Shown here one piece after another: positions 62,210 through 64,000 of a stretch of DNA of 64,000 bases. Source of the stretch: Diphasiastrum complanatum (taxonomy: Eukaryota; Streptophyta; Lycopodiopsida; Lycopodiales; Lycopodiaceae); assembly GCA_029204225.1 (NCBI GenBank), contig CM055094.1, positions 10,292,228 through 10,356,227 of the forward strand. Reading direction: 5' to 3'. Every line of letters begins with the position of its first letter. The first letter of the stretch is position 1. A program made the translations under genes and the position numbers. The notes under the pieces are model-generated. The model made no database searches. It was not told where the DNA came from and saw nothing but the letters and a program-made list of their open reading frames with translations.

Positions 62210-63666
62210 TTATCTTTTGGTAGTCTCATTGGGAGTATAACCCAATATCTTAATAGCCAAATCTCTCTTCACAAGAATTATTTTATATGTTCCACTTGCG
62301 TACTTATGGCCTCCTAAACAAACTGATAATAATTTGATGGCCATAATGACAGTGGTTGCATATGGATTATAAGATGAATGATATATACAAATTTCATTAT
62401 TTTGAAAGTTTTTTAAATAATGAGATAGAGAAACATCTTTTCTCCCGGTTGATACACCTCGGACGCCTCCATGTCTCATACCAAAGGCATCTATTTCAAT
62501 AGCATCCTGTAAACGAGAAAAGAAAAAAGTTTTAGAATGATACATAACACTGCAAACTCAATAAGAAAACTGAACAATATCAATACCAATCAAAAATAAG
62601 AAAACTGAACAATATCAATACCAATCAAAAATAAGAAAACTGAACAATATCAATAACAATATAATATCTACTTACCAGATCATAATCATCGTAATCAATG
62701 ACGTTTGCTCTGCTGATGTCATGTCCTCTAATGGCCTCTACATTTCCGGAGGGGATATATCTAGTCCTAGGGGGGTATCTTTTTTGAAATTCCAAAAATT
62801 CCTCCTATGTAGGCAAAGTCTTTTCATAGGGTTTAGATTTTTCAATCATGGCCTCCAAGGCCTCATTGCCAGATTTTCAATTGCCATCTTTATCATAATC
62901 TATCTCACTTTCAAGGTCATCATATGAGTAATCAACAATGTCAGAAAATTTTGATAAATTTTGAGCAAAAATTAAGAGGATCTCATCCTCTCTCAAATTC
63001 AATACATCTTTAATATCATTAAATGAAATATAACATTCATTATTTATAAAATATAAAGGAGCATCAAGTAGAGTTAATTGATTAAAAAAAGATGCAGATG
63101 GAAGAGAATTAGAGAGGATTATAGAACGAGAGAGAGTTTTTTGATGATCTGAAACCATAGAAACTTCAGCTTCAACCCCTATATCATTATCTGCATCATT
63201 TACATCATCTGGAGCAGGTGCAGATGTTTCGATCAATGGAACAATTGAAGATTCAACAGACTCATCATCTGCAATTTCAGCATATATGTAGAACACAAAA
63301 GTCATTCTTTTGATTAGAAGACGACATATTCTTTTCTGGATATCACAATATATATTTCTTTTGAAATGGTCATGCAGGTTAGAGCACTTTCTATTGTGTT
63401 TATGCTTAGAGGATGGTTGGGAATGTACAAGGTCCTGAAAATGAACGAAACAAAAATTATCTATATCCATGACATGAGTACTAATAATCTGAGAAAAATT
63501 ATCAAGATAAAAAATTAAATTATAACGATTCTCATAAACTAGCTTATTGATATCGAAGGGAACAAAAAAAATACTAGCAAATTACTCTAATTTATCAGAT
63601 GGAATGTCACTGGTATTAAAAAAAATCCATAAGTTTGTCATCTGAGGCCATGGAGGAACTAGCCAT
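62210..63666 (-). pseudogene. P2 of the H3 element (copy B)
   Basis: Starts with ATG at 63666 (MASSSMASDDKLMDFF, then a stop at a poly-T run). The main part (63470-62877) has an Asp/Glu/Ser-rich middle and DEILLIFAQNLSKFSDIVDY, which parallels copy A. A donor GTAAGTAG at about 62676 and an acceptor near 62510 join the last exon, which has SLSHYLKNFQNNEICIYHS, IMAIKLLSVCLGGH and IKILGY. Conservation between copies A and B is confined to these blocks. I do not know the family. Confidence 0.6.
62563..62662. repeat. Tandem repeat, three copies of 35 bp
   Basis: The unit begins AAGAAAACTGAACAATATCA. It lies in the intron of P2 copy B and is nearly perfect, so it is recent. Confidence 0.9.
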
Positions 63667-64000
63667 ATTGAATCCGATATCGGTTCAACACGTCAGATAA
63701 ATATCGGTAGAGGAATAAAGCAAAGTGCGCGCGTTGATCCGATATGGTAAGGCCGAGAATGAAATTTTTCGAAAAGCATTGGGCAGAAGTGGCTGATATC
63801 GATTCAGCGCACCTGAATGAATATGAGCAAGCACAGCAAGGGATGGTGCGTGTCGATTCGATATCGGGAGAATGAAGAAAAACAAGAAGGCTAGAGAGTT
63901 CAGAATAAAAAATTACGGAATCGAAATATGAAAAGTGGTGCACATATTTATAGCCAATTCCTGTTGATCACAGCCATACATTTGTCAAATAACGAATTGT
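63667..64000 (-). promoter_or_regulatory. Leader and promoter of P2 (copy B)
   Basis: TATA box CTATAAATATG on minus at about 63943-63953. The leader carries GATATCGG/CCGATAT words near 63671, 63699, 63734, 63790 and 63853, spaced about 30-60 bp. The same words occur in the leaders of copy A. The G-boxes, if present, would be beyond the window. Confidence 0.55.

Noticed and set aside
62563-62662. CRISPR-like array
   Set aside because: The three units are direct tandem repeats without spacers, in a plant intron.

Overview
The window is nuclear DNA of a land plant. The evidence is a spliced plant clock-type MYB gene, many plant Copia (Ty1) and Ty3/gypsy retrotransposons with initiator-tRNA-Met primer sites, long GA/CT/TA microsatellites, and no bacterial operons. 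I cannot fix the species. Low gene density and deep nesting of elements suit a large plant genome.

Region 1 (1-13.5 kb) is mostly host sequence. A REVEILLE/LHY-CCA1-like single-MYB gene of the LCL (RVE4/6/8) type runs on the minus strand from 12807 to 6327 in at least seven coding exons, with three G-boxes (CACGTG) upstream. It is the only host gene I can name. Region 2 (13.5-24.2 kb) holds simple repeats, a Ty3/gypsy gag split by an internally deleted Copia element (17366-19110, duplicated target CTAGA), an unassigned ORF split by a second deleted Copia element (20553-23345, duplicated target ATAAG), and an antisense gypsy integrase remnant. Region 3 (24183-30612) is a young, nearly complete Copia element with two 655-bp LTRs and duplicated target TTTAT.

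Region 4 (31-39.3 kb) is the most unusual part. It is a decayed multi-gene element that I do not recognise, here called the H3 element. It has two convergent gene pairs placed around a shared central promoter: P4 (+) against an H3 fusion gene (-), and P2 (+) against P3 (-). The H3 fusion gene begins with a divergent histone H3 (ARTK tail start, STELLI, FEDT, VTIMPKD) joined to a long unknown protein. P3 has motifs that recall DDE recombinases. The central promoter carries twelve CACGTG G-boxes in about 750 bp and a tandem duplication of promoter, leader and start codon. A second copy (P3 and P2, 61235-64000) runs off the right edge, and a third fragment (P3 N-terminal part) lies at 55115-56372, so this is a dispersed family.

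Region 5 (39.3-61.2 kb) is nested and scrambled retrotransposon sequence: a Copia fragment, gypsy integrase, a Copia element D1 (42012-53223) with another Copia element D2 (47075-52058) inserted in its leader, a gypsy RNase H remnant, and a rearranged Copia element D3 mixed with the P3 fragment and with an inverted gag/pol junction.

All retroelement genes except parts of the young Copia element are broken. In the H3 element the genes are pseudogenised, but exon boundaries and reading frames are well kept, which allowed the gene models given here.
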